This document shows, piece after piece, positions 1 to 10,803 of a DNA stretch of 64,000 bases (position 1 is its first letter; the number at the start of each line of letters is the position of its first letter). Position numbers and translations under genes: made by a program. The notes below the pieces were generated by a model. The model was not told where the DNA came from. It was given only the letters and a program-made list of their open reading frames with translations, and searched no databases. The stretch comes from Sphingobacteriales bacterium (GTDB taxonomy: Bacteria; Bacteroidota; Bacteroidia; Chitinophagales; LD1), in contig JADFDM010000004.1 of assembly GCA_018262795.1 (NCBI GenBank), forward strand, positions 123,155-187,154, read 5' to 3'.

Positions 1-1
1 T

Positions 2-3000
2 GGCCCCAAAGGAGCCACCGGAGCAAACGGCAATGATGGACTTAACGGAGCAACAGGCGCTACTGGCCCCAAAGGAGCTACCGGAGCCAATGGCAATGAT
101 GGTCTTAATGGAGCACCGGGTGCCACCGGCCTACCCGGCTCAACCGGTGCTGCTGGTGAGACAGGCCCACAAGGTCTTAATGGTAATACCGGAGCAACAG
201 GTGCCACTGGTAGCACAGGCGCTACAGGTGCTGATGGCGCGCTCAATGCGTGGTCCCTCACTGGTAACTCAGGCACCGTAGATGACACCAACTTTATTGG
301 CACTACCGATTTCGTGCCCCTAACTTTCAAGGTAAATAACATACAGGTCGGAAGAATCGAACCATACGGGCAAAATGTCTATTTTGGTGAAAATGCCGGT
401 GTGACTCTTTCAATAGGTACATCGAATGTAGCGATGGGAGGCTATGCGCTTACTTCCAGCGTTGCAGGAGATGGAAATGCCTCCATTGGCTTCAATTCAC
501 TTAGAGCAAATACCACTGGAGACTTCAACTCTGCCTTTGGTTACGCGGCTCTCTATCACAATGTATCTGGACAGCGCAACACAGCTATCGGACACTATGC
601 CCTTTATTCCAACATGACCGGCTCCAATAATGTCGCAATTGGTAATGGGGCCGATGTGTTGTTTGATAATCTGAACAACGCCACTGCCATAGGATATAAT
701 GCCATAGTGAGCACCAGCAACAGCATAGTACTGGGCGGCACCGGTATTGATACTATTAAGGTAGGGATAGGTCTTACCAATCCTTCTGCCACATTAGATG
801 TAGTGGGAACCCTTCAATATACTGACGGCAATCAAGCCGCAGGGAAAGTGTTGACTTCCGATGGAAGCGGCAATGCCACTTGGCAGATACCTACGGCTAT
901 TGGTGCTACCGGGCCTACAGGGCCTCAAGGTATAGCTGGGCCTAAAGGGGTAACTGGCAGTATAGGTCCTAACGGAGCCACAGGTGCTACCGGTCCGCAA
1001 GGCTTGCCCGGCTCTACCGGACAAACAGGCCCATCAGGGGCTAACGGAGCAACAGGGGCTACAGGTGCAACAGGGGCTGATGGTACAACTAATGGCTGGT
1101 CCCTCACCGGCAACTCCGGCACAGTGGACGGCACCAACTTTATAGGTACCACCGACAATATGCCTTTCAACATACGAGTAAATAATGAGAAGGCAGGGAA
1201 GATCGACCCTATTCTAAACAATACTTTTTATGGCTATCTAAGTGGCAATGCCGATACCTCTGGCACTAATAACACTGGCAATGGAATGCGAACTCTTTAT
1301 AAAAACACATCAGGTAGCTACAACACTGCAATTGGGGCGGTAGCGCTTTTTAATAATAGCACTGGAAGTAATAATACGGCCAATGGATTTCAGGCACTAT
1401 CGCATGGCACCTCAGGTTCATCTAATATAGCAATAGGAGCCTTTGCATTATTTAAAAATACGGATCGAAGTAACTTGGTAGCTGTGGGCGATTCTGCACT
1501 TTATAATAATGGTATGGGAGCATCCCATTATTATGATGCAATAGATAATACTGCTGTAGGTTCCAAAGCACTTTTTTCCAATACTACTGGAGGTGAAAAC
1601 ACCGCTAACGGTTTTGAAGCACTGAATAATAACATAACAGGCTTTGGAAATACTGCCAACGGAAGCTACACGCTTCATTCAAACACCACCGGAGGCAACA
1701 ACACCGCTAACGGCTATCTATCGCTTTATTTGAACACAACCGGGAATTACAATACCGCTAATGGATCTGTCGCACTTTATTCCAATGGTACGGGAAGTAG
1801 CAACTCAGCTTATGGAAATCAAGCACTTTATTTGAATGTATCTGGCGACAACAATACTGCCATTGGTGCTAATGCGCTCTTTTCAAATACATCTGGCAGC
1901 AATACCACTGCTATAGGAACCAATGCTATGCAATACGCCAATAACACTTATACCGCTTTTTTAAATGGTGATGTAGCTGTGGGGTATAACGCTCTGCGCG
2001 GCTCCACCGATGCCAGTACCAACACTGGTAACTGGAATACCGCGATCGGCTATCGAACGTTGCAGGTTAATACTTCCGGAGAAAACAATACTGCTACAGG
2101 GATGGGGGCTCTTTCTGCGAATAACAGTGGAAATGAAAATACCGCCAATGGAAGCGGAGCGCTTGCTTCCAATACCTACGGGATGAAGAATACTGCTATT
2201 GGTGCTTCTGCACTTGCTTTGAACGTCACAGGGCAGAATAACACTGCTACTGGTGATGACGCTCTACATTTTGCCACAGGAGATGGTAATACTGCCACTG
2301 GAGCCGGAGCGCTTGAAAACACCACTACAGGAGACAATAACACTGCCATTGGGATAGTCGCTCTTACATATAACAAAACAGGAAATGGCAATACCTCTGT
2401 TGGGTCTGGCGCACTCACTCTCATTACTAACATCTCCGGATCATATAATACGGCTGTTGGCCGTTATGCAGATCTTTCGACCGCTAATATTACCGATGCT
2501 ATGGCTTTAGGCTATAATGCTACCACCAATGCCACCAATAAAATAGTAATTGGTACTGTTGCCAACAACAACCTTACGGGAGGCTATGGCACTTGGCAAA
2601 ATTTATCAGATGGAAGATTTAAAGAGAATATCCGCGAAGATGTGCCGGGTCTGGCTTTTATTGAAAAGCTGCGTCCTGTTACTTATAACCTAAATGCTGA
2701 GAAAATAGATGAGTTCTTGGGCATAAAGCAACGCATGGATACCTGCAAAGATGCGGCAGAGAAGATGCGCTATGAGAAACGACTGCAAGAAGTGTCTGCC
2801 GAAACGGAAACAGGCTTCATAGCTCAGGAAGTGGAAAAAACCGCCCAGCAGATAGGTTATAGCTTCGATGGCGTTCACCATCCGGCAAGTGACAAGGATA
2901 ACTACACCATCGGCTACGCCTCGTTTGTAGTGCCTTTGGTAAAAGGAATGCAAGAGCAGCAGCAGATGATAGAACAACTGCAAAAGCAGAACGAAATGAT

Positions 3001-3055
3001 ATTGAAGCAGAACGCCCTCATGCAACAAGAAATTGATGCCTTAAAGAAGAAGTAA
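2..3055 (+). CDS. Surface/fibre protein, 5'-truncated by window edge: collagen-like GXT repeats, YadA-head-like NTAIGxxAL repeats, C-terminal peptidase S74 (intramolecular chaperone) domain
   Basis: The reading frame of ORF 314..3055 is open back to nt 2 ([28 protein letters not shown]...). About 20 degenerate NTAIGxxALxxNTTG repeats. C-terminus [29 protein letters not shown] plus coiled coil, typical of S74. Confidence 0.85.
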   Translation, partial: GPKGATGANGNDGLNGATGATGPKGATGANGNDGLNGAPGATGLPGSTGAAGETGPQGLNGNTGATGATGSTGATGADGALNAWSLTGNSGTVDDTNFIGTTDFVPLTFKVNNIQVGRIEPYGQNVYFGENAGVTLSIGTSNVAMGGYALTSSVAGDGNASIGFNSLRANTTGDFNSAFGYAALYHNVSGQRNTAIGHYALYSNMTGSNNVAIGNGADVLFDNLNNATAIGYNAIVSTSNSIVLGGTGIDTIKVGIGLTNPSATLDVVGTLQYTDGNQAAGKVLTSDGSGNATWQIPTAIGATGPTGPQGIAGPKGVTGSIGPNGATGATGPQGLPGSTGQTGPSGANGATGATGATGADGTTNGWSLTGNSGTVDGTNFIGTTDNMPFNIRVNNEKAGKIDPILNNTFYGYLSGNADTSGTNNTGNGMRTLYKNTSGSYNTAIGAVALFNNSTGSNNTANGFQALSHGTSGSSNIAIGAFALFKNTDRSNLVAVGDSALYNNGMGASHYYDAIDNTAVGSKALFSNTTGGENTANGFEALNNNITGFGNTANGSYTLHSNTTGGNNTANGYLSLYLNTTGNYNTANGSVALYSNGTGSSNSAYGNQALYLNVSGDNNTAIGANALFSNTSGSNTTAIGTNAMQYANNTYTAFLNGDVAVGYNALRGSTDASTNTGNWNTAIGYRTLQVNTSGENNTATGMGALSANNSGNENTANGSGALASNTYGMKNTAIGASALALNVTGQNNTATGDDALHFATGDGNTATGAGALENTTTGDNNTAIGIVALTYNKTGNGNTSVGSGALTLITNISGSYNTAVGRYADLSTANITDAMALGYNATTNATNKIVIGTVANNNLTGGYGTWQNLSDGRFKENIREDVPGLAFIEKLRPVTYNLNAEKIDEFLGIKQRMDTCKDAAEKMRYEKRLQEVSAETETGFIAQEVEKTAQQIGYSFDGVHHPASDKDNYTIGYASFVVPLVKGMQEQQQMIEQLQKQNEMILKQNALMQQEIDALKKK

Positions 3056-3372
3056 GGTAGTGCTGCGAGCCGACAAATTACCACAAAGCCATCCCATACG
3101 AGGTGGCTTTGTGGCGTTTTAGGGTAGAGGATGTTTCCTGCTGTCCTTCCTCTGAAGCCCGGCCTGAGCCGAGGGACTAAGGCTTCTCTCGTTTAGTGAG
3201 ATGCAGAGATGCTCATTAGTCAAGCATTCTTCTGCCAAACGAGAACAACAAAAGTCGGTTAGCACACGAACTTGCTGCTAATCCCCACGCTGTAATCTTG
3301 CGATGGGGGTGAAGCTGCTAAATTCCTGACTGCTGTGAAAAATAGTTGCTGCAGTTTGTGGCGGCAAGCTAT

Positions 3373-3432
3373 ATTCTTGGTTGAAAGTCCGTTTTGCTTG
3401 CCCCTTTGGCTGGGCTTCAAACTACGGGCAAC
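3373..3432 (+). repeat. Intergenic dispersed repeat, copy A
   Basis: attcttggttgaaagtccgttttgcttgcccctttggctgggcttcaaactacgggcaac; near-identical reverse complement at 28252-28310. Confidence 0.8.
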
Positions 3433-3487
3433 GGGAAGATATGCTAATTGGAAAATGGGGCTTCTCCTCTTTTATCTAAAAGCAATG

Positions 3488-3592
3488 AACCACTAAGAAC
3501 ACTAAAGGCATTAAGAATACACGATGAACAGAAGAGAACCTCATAGCGGCCTTTGTGTTTTTCTCTTTGTGATCTTTGTGGTTAGAAAAGAG
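3488..3592. repeat. Imperfect inverted repeat built of CACAAAG/CACTAAAG-type units
   Basis: Left arm aaccactaagaacactaaagg; right arm on minus strand aaccacaaagatcacaaagagaaaaacacaaaggc. Confidence 0.6.
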
Positions 3593-3792
3593 AGCATAAA
3601 TATTTGGAAAGAAGAGAGTGGAAATAGTGAAGAAGACTTTTTCTTTTTCAGCGAACAATAATAAACCTACCGGTAGCATAGGTTCGATATTTCAGAAGTA
3701 TCCAAGCCAATAACCAACAGCGATATGGAAGCCCCCAAACAGCCAATGTTATTTAAGCCATTACGCACGACTACTTCCTGCTCGCCACTTCC

Positions 3793-4245
3793 TTACATAT
3801 AAATCACTTTAACGGATACTGTCTTGTTGCCGTTTACTTCAAAACTGGCCTTCGAAAAGTTTGGTCTGTTTGATAATCCAATGGTTTGAAAATTTGAAAA
3901 GCCAAGTCCTTCTATCGGCAAAATAAATCCTCTATCAATTTTACCGTTCATGTTTTCATCGTGTAAAATATTCACGGCATACTTCCCTGCCGGAATATCT
4001 GTAAACGTGAACGATGAAGTGCCGTTGCTGATGGTTCCCGTTGATATTTTGTAATACCTTTTATAATGCTCATCAGGTATTGTTCCGTCTTTGTGATACA
4101 AGGCATACTGAACCACTCCTTTTGAATTGCGCAGGCCTATTACTTCAATGGTTAGCGAATAGGTGGTCTTGTCATTTTGCGTGGTAAAAGAACTAAGTAA
4201 GAAAGCGGTGAAGAATAGGACGAATGTTTGTGCCGTTCTTTTCAT
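3793..4245 (-). CDS. DUF2141 domain-containing protein
   Basis: Signal peptide; GVVQYALYHKDG...FTFTDIPAGKYAVNILHDENMNGKID...EGLGFSN pattern of DUF2141. Confidence 0.75.
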   Translation of the reverse strand: MKRTAQTFVLFFTAFLLSSFTTQNDKTTYSLTIEVIGLRNSKGVVQYALYHKDGTIPDEHYKRYYKISTGTISNGTSSFTFTDIPAGKYAVNILHDENMNGKIDRGFILPIEGLGFSNFQTIGLSNRPNFSKASFEVNGNKTVSVKVIYM

Positions 4246-7200
4246 TTGGGAGTTTCTGTTTTTCGGTTCGCAATTTTAGCTTTCAGAGTATCTACCAAAT
4301 AATAAACCATTGGCACTAATAAAACGGTAAGCATTAGAGAAGAAAGCAGTCCCCCGATGATGACCCACGCCAATCCATTTTTCCACTCGGCAGCGGTTCC
4401 TGTAGCCAGTGCAATAGGCAACATTCCTACCACCATCGAAAGGGTGGTCATCAAGATGGGGCGCATTCTTTCCTTTCCCGCTATCACTAAGGCTTCTTTA
4501 AAGTGTTTGCCTTCGGCTTTTAATTGGTTGGTGAAGTCCACTATCAAAATGGCATTTTTTACTACTAAGCCCATCAGCATAATTAAGCCCAGCAAGGCGA
4601 ACAGACTTAAATTGCTGTGCGATAAATTGAGTGCTAAAAATGCTCCGATGATGGCCACCGGAATGGAGAATAGAACTACAAACGGATACACGAAACTATC
4701 GTAAAGCGCCACCATGATTAAGTAGATCAGCAGGAATGAAATTATCAGTACCGACCCCAATGCTCCAAAGCTGTCGTTCTGCCTTTTGATATCGCTGCCC
4801 CAAGTCATTTCTATTCCGGTAGGTAGTGGATGGTGATTGAGATACGCTACCACATCATCCGCCAAAGTACCCGAAGGGCGGCCCAATGCATCGGCTGTAA
4901 GGGTGACTGCCGGCTGTCGGTCTTTTCTCTCTAACAGCGAGGGCGAATTGCCCGGTACTACGCTTGCAAATTGAGATACTTCGATGGGTAAACCCTTGGG
5001 GTTCACAATCGTGAGTTGCTGCACATCCTCCATATTTTTTCGGCTGAAATCATCCATCCAAATTCGCACGGGATATTCCGTTCCGCTTTGGGTAAGGGTG
5101 GCATTGTCATTGCCGGTAAAGGCAGTGCGCAGGTTCAGCCCCACATAAGCGGTGGTTAAGCCCAGCCGCTGCATCTTATCTTTATCCGGAATTATTTTGT
5201 ACTCCGGGCTACCTGTTTCTACTGACAGCCGCACATTGTCGGCTCCGGGCATTTTTTCAATAATCGCTTTTAATGTATTTCCACTTTCCATCACCTCATT
5301 TAAGTGGCTGCCGCTTAATGTGATTTCAATAGGCGCTGTGCGGGGTATTAAACCCAAGGCCACCATGGAGTAATTGATGCCCGCAAATTTCTGTTGTAAT
5401 TCTCCTCGAAGTTTTCGCATGAAATCTTCGGTAGAAAGATTTTTCAATTCTTTTTTAGGTTTTAATTGAATCGTGAATTCTGTTTTGTTGGCGGCACCTA
5501 CTCCCAGGCTGCCAATGCCCGTGCTGGGGCCTCCGATGTTGCTGAACACTGTGGCTACTTCGGGATGTTGGATAATGTAGGTTTCAATCTTTTTAGAAAT
5601 CAAATCGTTTTGCTGAATAGAGGTTGACTTGTCAAATTCTAAAGCCATTTTAAACCTTCCCTGATCACCGGTAGAGATTAATTCTTTGCCGATAATTCCC
5701 TGCTTCATCATTCCTAAAGTCATTATAAATAGCAGTAGCACTATTACCGTAAAAATTCTTTTATGACTCAATACCCATTCGAGCAAGCGACCATACCAAT
5801 TAGTAAAACTTTCTAATTGCCGTTCGAAGCCCAATAGAAAGCGATTGAAGACATTAGTAGGTTGCAAATCCTCTTTCTTGCCGATGCGCGAGGCTAACCA
5901 CGGGGTGAGGGTGAAGCCCACCAACAAACTGGTTAGGGTAGAGGTGATGACCACCACTGAAAATTGCTTGAGCATGTCGGCAACAAATACTTGTAAGAAC
6001 AGAATAGGCAGAAACACGACCACATCCACTAAGGTGATAGACAATGCCGCAAATCCAATTTCCATACGACCATCTAAGGCAGCCGCTCTTTTTTCTTTCC
6101 CGCTGTCTAAGTGCCTTTGAATGTTTTCTAACACCACCACCGCATCATCCACCAAAATTCCAATGATTAAGGACATGGCCAGCAAGGTCATTAAGTTGAG
6201 CGTGTACCCCAACAACCACATGGCGGCAAATGCGGTGACTAAGGAAGTGGGGATGGCAACAATTACAATGAGAGAGTTTCTGAAACTCCGCAGAAATAAT
6301 AGCATGACTAAGGAAACTAATATCACTGCCAGCATCAAATCAAACACTACCGAATCAACCGCTGCAATGGTATTATCTGTGCTGTCATCGGCTATAATGA
6401 ATTGAACCTCTGAAGCTGCGTTTTGCTGCTCAATAGATTTGAATTTTTCACGAACCAGTTTAGAAACATCCACCGCATTGGCATCGCCTTGTTTTTTCAA
6501 CAAAAGCCCGATACCGTTTTTGCCATTGTATCGGCTATAGGAACTTGTTTCCTTGATTCCATCTATCACCTCTGCCACATCCTTTACATAAACAGGGCTG
6601 CCGGGCATAGGCATGGCAATCTGAACATTTTTAATATCGTCTAAGTCGCTAAACTTCCCAATGAGGCGAACGGAGTTGCTCTCCTTTTCCGTTTGCACCT
6701 TACCGGCAGGTAAGTCTAAGCCGGAGCGGTTGATGGCTTCTACCACTTGATACAACGAAACCTTATAAAGTTTCAACTTATCCTGATTTACCCGCACTTG
6801 CACCTCTCTTTCTTCCCCTCCCAGAATGGTAATTTCTGCCACTCCTTTTATCTGCTGAATTTGCGGCAGATAATCATCTTTCATTTTCTGATAAAACTTT
6901 GTGGGCGATAAATTACTGGTGGCGCTGATGGACATCACCGGCAAGTCATTGGGGGAGACCTTGCTCATCACCGGACTTAAAATATCGGCCGGTAAATCTT
7001 TGCGGATGTTGTCAATGTAGCGTTGCGCATCCTGCATGGTTTTGTCCAAATTTGTTCCGTATTTCAGATTGGCGATAATGACAGAAGCATTCGGTAAGGA
7101 CTTTGTTACTAAATAATCTACCCCCTCTAAGTTGGATAAGGCATCTTCAATTTTTCGGGAAACGGAAGTCTCTACCTCGTTGGGTTCAGCTCCCGGATAC

Positions 7201-7370
7201 ACTGTTTTAATCACCACCACGGGTTGATTAAAATCGGGCATCAACTCGTAATTCAAATTGATATACCCGATTACTCCCAGTAGAGTAAATACGCTGAAAA
7301 GAACAATGATCAGCGATGGACGTTTTATGGATATTTCTGTGATATTCATTGATAGCAATTTATTTGGCAA
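4242..7370 (-). CDS. RND-family efflux transporter permease (AcrB/HAE1-like)
   Basis: 1042 aa, N-terminal ISIKRPSLIIVLFSVFTLLGVIGYINLNYELMPDFNQPVVVIKTVYPGA, GILVDDAVVVLENIQRHL, GLVVKNAILIVDF. Confidence 0.95.
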   Translation of the reverse strand: MPNKLLSMNITEISIKRPSLIIVLFSVFTLLGVIGYINLNYELMPDFNQPVVVIKTVYPGAEPNEVETSVSRKIEDALSNLEGVDYLVTKSLPNASVIIANLKYGTNLDKTMQDAQRYIDNIRKDLPADILSPVMSKVSPNDLPVMSISATSNLSPTKFYQKMKDDYLPQIQQIKGVAEITILGGEEREVQVRVNQDKLKLYKVSLYQVVEAINRSGLDLPAGKVQTEKESNSVRLIGKFSDLDDIKNVQIAMPMPGSPVYVKDVAEVIDGIKETSSYSRYNGKNGIGLLLKKQGDANAVDVSKLVREKFKSIEQQNAASEVQFIIADDSTDNTIAAVDSVVFDLMLAVILVSLVMLLFLRSFRNSLIVIVAIPTSLVTAFAAMWLLGYTLNLMTLLAMSLIIGILVDDAVVVLENIQRHLDSGKEKRAAALDGRMEIGFAALSITLVDVVVFLPILFLQVFVADMLKQFSVVVITSTLTSLLVGFTLTPWLASRIGKKEDLQPTNVFNRFLLGFERQLESFTNWYGRLLEWVLSHKRIFTVIVLLLFIMTLGMMKQGIIGKELISTGDQGRFKMALEFDKSTSIQQNDLISKKIETYIIQHPEVATVFSNIGGPSTGIGSLGVGAANKTEFTIQLKPKKELKNLSTEDFMRKLRGELQQKFAGINYSMVALGLIPRTAPIEITLSGSHLNEVMESGNTLKAIIEKMPGADNVRLSVETGSPEYKIIPDKDKMQRLGLTTAYVGLNLRTAFTGNDNATLTQSGTEYPVRIWMDDFSRKNMEDVQQLTIVNPKGLPIEVSQFASVVPGNSPSLLERKDRQPAVTLTADALGRPSGTLADDVVAYLNHHPLPTGIEMTWGSDIKRQNDSFGALGSVLIISFLLIYLIMVALYDSFVYPFVVLFSIPVAIIGAFLALNLSHSNLSLFALLGLIMLMGLVVKNAILIVDFTNQLKAEGKHFKEALVIAGKERMRPILMTTLSMVVGMLPIALATGTAAEWKNGLAWVIIGGLLSSLMLTVLLVPMVYYLVDTLKAKIANRKTETPK

Positions 7371-8430
7371 TTACGTTCGCACTGTCGAAGAGATTGATAA
7401 AGCCATTTGTTACAATTACATCTCCTGCTGTGAGCCCGGTTGACACGACAGCTTTGTTTTGTACTTTCTGAGAGATTACAATGTTGTGTAACACCGCTTT
7501 CCCATTTTTGATTACATATACTTGAGGCTGTTCGGCAGATTCAATGATGGCTGACGAAGGAATGATGATTCCCTTTTCGCGGCTCTCCGTTTTCAAGTTT
7601 ACTTGGCCAAACATTCCTGACTTGATTTTTAAATCAGGAGTATTACTCACTGAAAATTGCACCGGGAAACTGCTTCCCATATTGGCTTTGCTTCCGATCA
7701 TCGTAGCCTTTCCTTGTAATGAAATATCGGGATAGGCATCGGCTGTAACCGGGTAGTTTTGATGGAGATTAAACAGCCCTATTTGATTCTCCGAAACATG
7801 GATGGTGAATTTCAATTCCGTTACATCAGTGATTTGCAGCAAAGGCATTCCGGGGGCTGCAAAGGCTCCAAGTTCCGTGAGTTTAGCAGTGACTACTCCA
7901 TGAAACGGAGCCTTGATGGTTGACTTACTAATCTGTTCCTGTAAAGTAGCTTGCTGAATCTTTGCCGATTTCAAACCCAGTTCTGTTTTCTCTAATTGAA
8001 CCCCTTGAATCGCGTCTGCTTTTGCTAGTACGGTATAGCGATTTACATCAGCTTGCAGCCCTTGCATCTGCACTTCAACCGTTTGTAGTTGTAGTTTTAG
8101 TAAGGAGTTATCTAACTGTATTAGCGCTTCGCCTTTATTTACCACGCTTCCAACATCTACCAACACCTCATTTACTTTGCCTTGCACTTCCGCACTTATT
8201 TTGCTTTCCTTATTCGGTTCAAAAATTCCTGAATAGGAAGATTCGGCTATCACCTCCTCTAATTGCAAGGTGTCGGCCTGCACATAAAGCGCCTTCTCTT
8301 TATCGTAGTGATAAATTTTTTCTTCCGTTATTTTTTTATTGCTGATTAGGCGAAATACTACCATGGCAATTACCGCCAATGATAGGATCACGTACAAAGC
8401 CTTTTTTAAGAATGGTTTTTTTGTGTTCAT
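7360..8430 (-). CDS. RND efflux periplasmic adaptor subunit (HlyD/MFP family)
   Basis: EPNKESKISAEVQGKVNEVLVDVGSVVNKGEALIQLD and STIKAPFHGVVTAKLTELGAFAAPGMPLLQI; overlaps the RND permease gene. Confidence 0.93.
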   Translation of the reverse strand: MNTKKPFLKKALYVILSLAVIAMVVFRLISNKKITEEKIYHYDKEKALYVQADTLQLEEVIAESSYSGIFEPNKESKISAEVQGKVNEVLVDVGSVVNKGEALIQLDNSLLKLQLQTVEVQMQGLQADVNRYTVLAKADAIQGVQLEKTELGLKSAKIQQATLQEQISKSTIKAPFHGVVTAKLTELGAFAAPGMPLLQITDVTELKFTIHVSENQIGLFNLHQNYPVTADAYPDISLQGKATMIGSKANMGSSFPVQFSVSNTPDLKIKSGMFGQVNLKTESREKGIIIPSSAIIESAEQPQVYVIKNGKAVLHNIVISQKVQNKAVVSTGLTAGDVIVTNGFINLFDSANVIAK

Positions 8431-8438
8431 TGTAAGTC

Positions 8439-9773
8439 TTATTTAGCTGATGAAATATTCCCGGTTTGTTTTTTGAGTTCTAAGTCTGCTTTTAAATAGT
8501 CAATCACCGCATTTAAATAGGTTTGTTGTGCCTCTCGTAAAGCATTGTCTGCAAGCAACACCTCCGTTAGATTAGCTACTCCTTGTTGCTGTTGAAGAAC
8601 GGTTTGCTCGTAAATCGTTTGCGCCAACTTGATTTGTTCGATAGTTGTTTTTATAGATCGCTCAGTAACTACCCTTTGTAGCTTTGCATTTTCAACCTGC
8701 ACCTTGTTTTGCTCTGCCAGCAAATCGGCTTGCAATTCACCATTTTTCAGTTCAAGTTTTTTCTGATTTATTTTACGTTGTGTCACGGTGCCGTTAAACA
8801 GTGGATAGGAGAGTTTCATGCCGGCAAATCCAAATTGATGAAACTTGATAAAATCGTTTGGCTGTTTGTCATAACCAAAGCCGGTAGCACCATAGGTGCC
8901 AATAATGTGAAGCGATGGCAAAAACCTCGATCTATTCAAAGTGCTTAACTCACTTGACAATAATCGGTTTTTAGCTTTCATCAGACGAATATCTACGGAA
9001 GGTGAAACAGGATAGTCATCGGCATTTCGATATGTAATTGTTGGTTCTACTTGTATAATTTCTTCGAGCGGAACACCCATCGCTAACTTCAACCCATTTA
9101 ATACTTGCTCCAATTTGTTGCCGATGGTTTCGCTTTGTGCAGTTAGCTGCGCTACTTGCAATTTCACTTTGCTCACGTCTGTTTCCTTGGCGAGTAATTG
9201 CTCGTTGAGTAGTTGAACATTTTTTAAGAGCCGATCAGCATTTGTGAGATTGCTATCTATAAACACCAATTGGTGATTCAGTATCTGCGCATTGTAATAC
9301 AGATTCGATATTTCAAATTGGATTTGTTCATCTGATTTTTGGTATTGCAGGTCGCTTAATTCCGAAGCTATCTTCGTGCTTTTGATAGCCCCATATACCT
9401 GCGGATTATACAAGGGCATAGACAATTGCAGATTGGCGTTTATATTATGCGGCACTCCAAATTGCGCTTCTTTAAATTGTCCCTCTGGTGCCATTGGGTT
9501 GAAGGTGGATAAGGGCATATACTGATAAGGAAGTTCTATAAAGTACTTGTACTCGGCATTGCCCGTTAATTTTGGAATCAGATTGGCTTTGGCTTCTTTT
9601 TCCTTTTGCCTGCTGATTAACATTGTGTTTCTACCTATTTGCAAATTCTTATTTTGAACTATTGCTGTGTCAATACATTGTTGCAAAGTCCAAACTTGTG
9701 CTTGCAATGAATTCACGCCAGTGAATAGCAGGATTAAGACAAGGCTTCGTATGTAAGTGCTTACTAACTTCAT
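8439..9773 (-). CDS. TolC-family outer membrane efflux protein
   Basis: 444 aa, signal peptide, WTLQQCIDTAIVQNKNLQIG, operon position after the adaptor. Confidence 0.93.
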   Translation of the reverse strand: MKLVSTYIRSLVLILLFTGVNSLQAQVWTLQQCIDTAIVQNKNLQIGRNTMLISRQKEKEAKANLIPKLTGNAEYKYFIELPYQYMPLSTFNPMAPEGQFKEAQFGVPHNINANLQLSMPLYNPQVYGAIKSTKIASELSDLQYQKSDEQIQFEISNLYYNAQILNHQLVFIDSNLTNADRLLKNVQLLNEQLLAKETDVSKVKLQVAQLTAQSETIGNKLEQVLNGLKLAMGVPLEEIIQVEPTITYRNADDYPVSPSVDIRLMKAKNRLLSSELSTLNRSRFLPSLHIIGTYGATGFGYDKQPNDFIKFHQFGFAGMKLSYPLFNGTVTQRKINQKKLELKNGELQADLLAEQNKVQVENAKLQRVVTERSIKTTIEQIKLAQTIYEQTVLQQQQGVANLTEVLLADNALREAQQTYLNAVIDYLKADLELKKQTGNISSAK

Positions 9774-9787
9774 GGGTCAAATTTTTT

Positions 9788-10417
9788 TTATTGCTTATTC
9801 ATATCCACTACAAATATCCCTCTGATTTCGTTTTCGGCATACCCAATTGCTTGGTCTGCCGGATATAATTGCTTTATTTTTTTTAGTGTAGCGGCATTAA
9901 TATCTATACCCGGTTTGCCGTGGCACTGCATACACATTTGGTTGGTGATAATGGGATAGTACCCCACCATTTTACCGGCTATTTCAGTAACTATCGGTGC
10001 TTTGTCTTTTCCATTTACTTTAGCTTCTTTCCATTTTTTGATGTATGCTAATTCAGCTTCGTTCGCTGTATTCACAGGGTTTCTTGGTTGGTCGCTCACT
10101 CGTTTTATGTGTGCGCCCAATGCCAGCGACATACTATCCGTAATAGCAATAGCCTTGGTGTTGCAAAATTCAACCGCTCCTGCTGATCCATTTTCTCCTA
10201 AAGCAGAAACTAAGTATTTTGCTAAACTCGCTTTGGTCTGCAATGCCAATTCTTTTCCCGTTTTCAAGTAATCCATCTCATTCATTGGATGGTCTTGAGG
10301 ATGGTCTGTTTTAATCGAAGTAGATTCTACTGTTTCCTTTGAATTTTCACTTGATATGTTATTGCAAGAAAAAATCAGTAGGCTAATCGCAAAGAGTGTT
10401 GTGATGGTTGCTTTCAT
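9788..10417 (-). CDS. Secreted c-type heme DUF3365 (Tll0287-like) domain protein
   Basis: Lipoprotein-like N-terminus; MCMQCHG heme motif; GAVEFCNTKA; KRVSDQPRNPVNTANEAE pattern. Confidence 0.75.
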   Translation of the reverse strand: MKATITTLFAISLLIFSCNNISSENSKETVESTSIKTDHPQDHPMNEMDYLKTGKELALQTKASLAKYLVSALGENGSAGAVEFCNTKAIAITDSMSLALGAHIKRVSDQPRNPVNTANEAELAYIKKWKEAKVNGKDKAPIVTEIAGKMVGYYPIITNQMCMQCHGKPGIDINAATLKKIKQLYPADQAIGYAENEIRGIFVVDMNKQ

Positions 10418-10803
10418 TTTTTCTTTTTAGTGATTGTGAAATATGCGAGTAGGGTAAACAGTAGCGTTACTGAAGTTCTAAAAATCATAGCGCCAACAGT
10501 TTTAACTTCATAAATACCTCCAGACCGGATGTAATAGAGCAAGCCCCCAAAGGCTACTACTAATAGGAGGGTAGATGCTCCTAAAAGTGGGGTTGTCCAT
10601 TTTTTATTTTTGATGAACCCATACGCTGCGACCAAGTATAGAATGCTACAGATGAGGTTTGCCCAAACAATAAACGGCACATAATTCCCTTCCTTTGCCC
10701 GAATACCAAACAGGTCGAATACGATGGAAGTACTCAAGAATAAGGTAACTGCGCCAAATAAGACCAAAATGAATACTGCCAAGTAAAAGAAGTATTTTTT
10801 CAT
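10414..10803 (-). CDS. Small integral membrane protein
   Basis: 129 aa, four predicted hydrophobic segments, overlaps both neighbours. Confidence 0.6.
   Translation of the reverse strand: MKKYFFYLAVFILVLFGAVTLFLSTSIVFDLFGIRAKEGNYVPFIVWANLICSILYLVAAYGFIKNKKWTTPLLGASTLLLVVAFGGLLYYIRSGGIYEVKTVGAMIFRTSVTLLFTLLAYFTITKKKK

Noticed and set aside
33-281. 82-aa ORF at the window start
   Set aside because: Out of frame within the collagen-like coding sequence that is open from nt 2 into ORF 314..3055; a repeat-derived artefact.
925-1221. Proline/valine-rich antisense ORFs (794..1024, 925..1221, 2176..2433)
   Set aside because: Antisense to G-X-T and NTAIG repeats; composition follows the repeats, no independent start signals.
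3476-3679. 67-aa minus ORF containing NHKDHKEKNTKAA
   Set aside because: Arises from the CACAAAG-type intergenic repeat; typical spurious ORF.
4357-9000. Multiple plus-strand ORFs opposite the RND operon
   Set aside because: Antisense shadows of strongly supported efflux genes.
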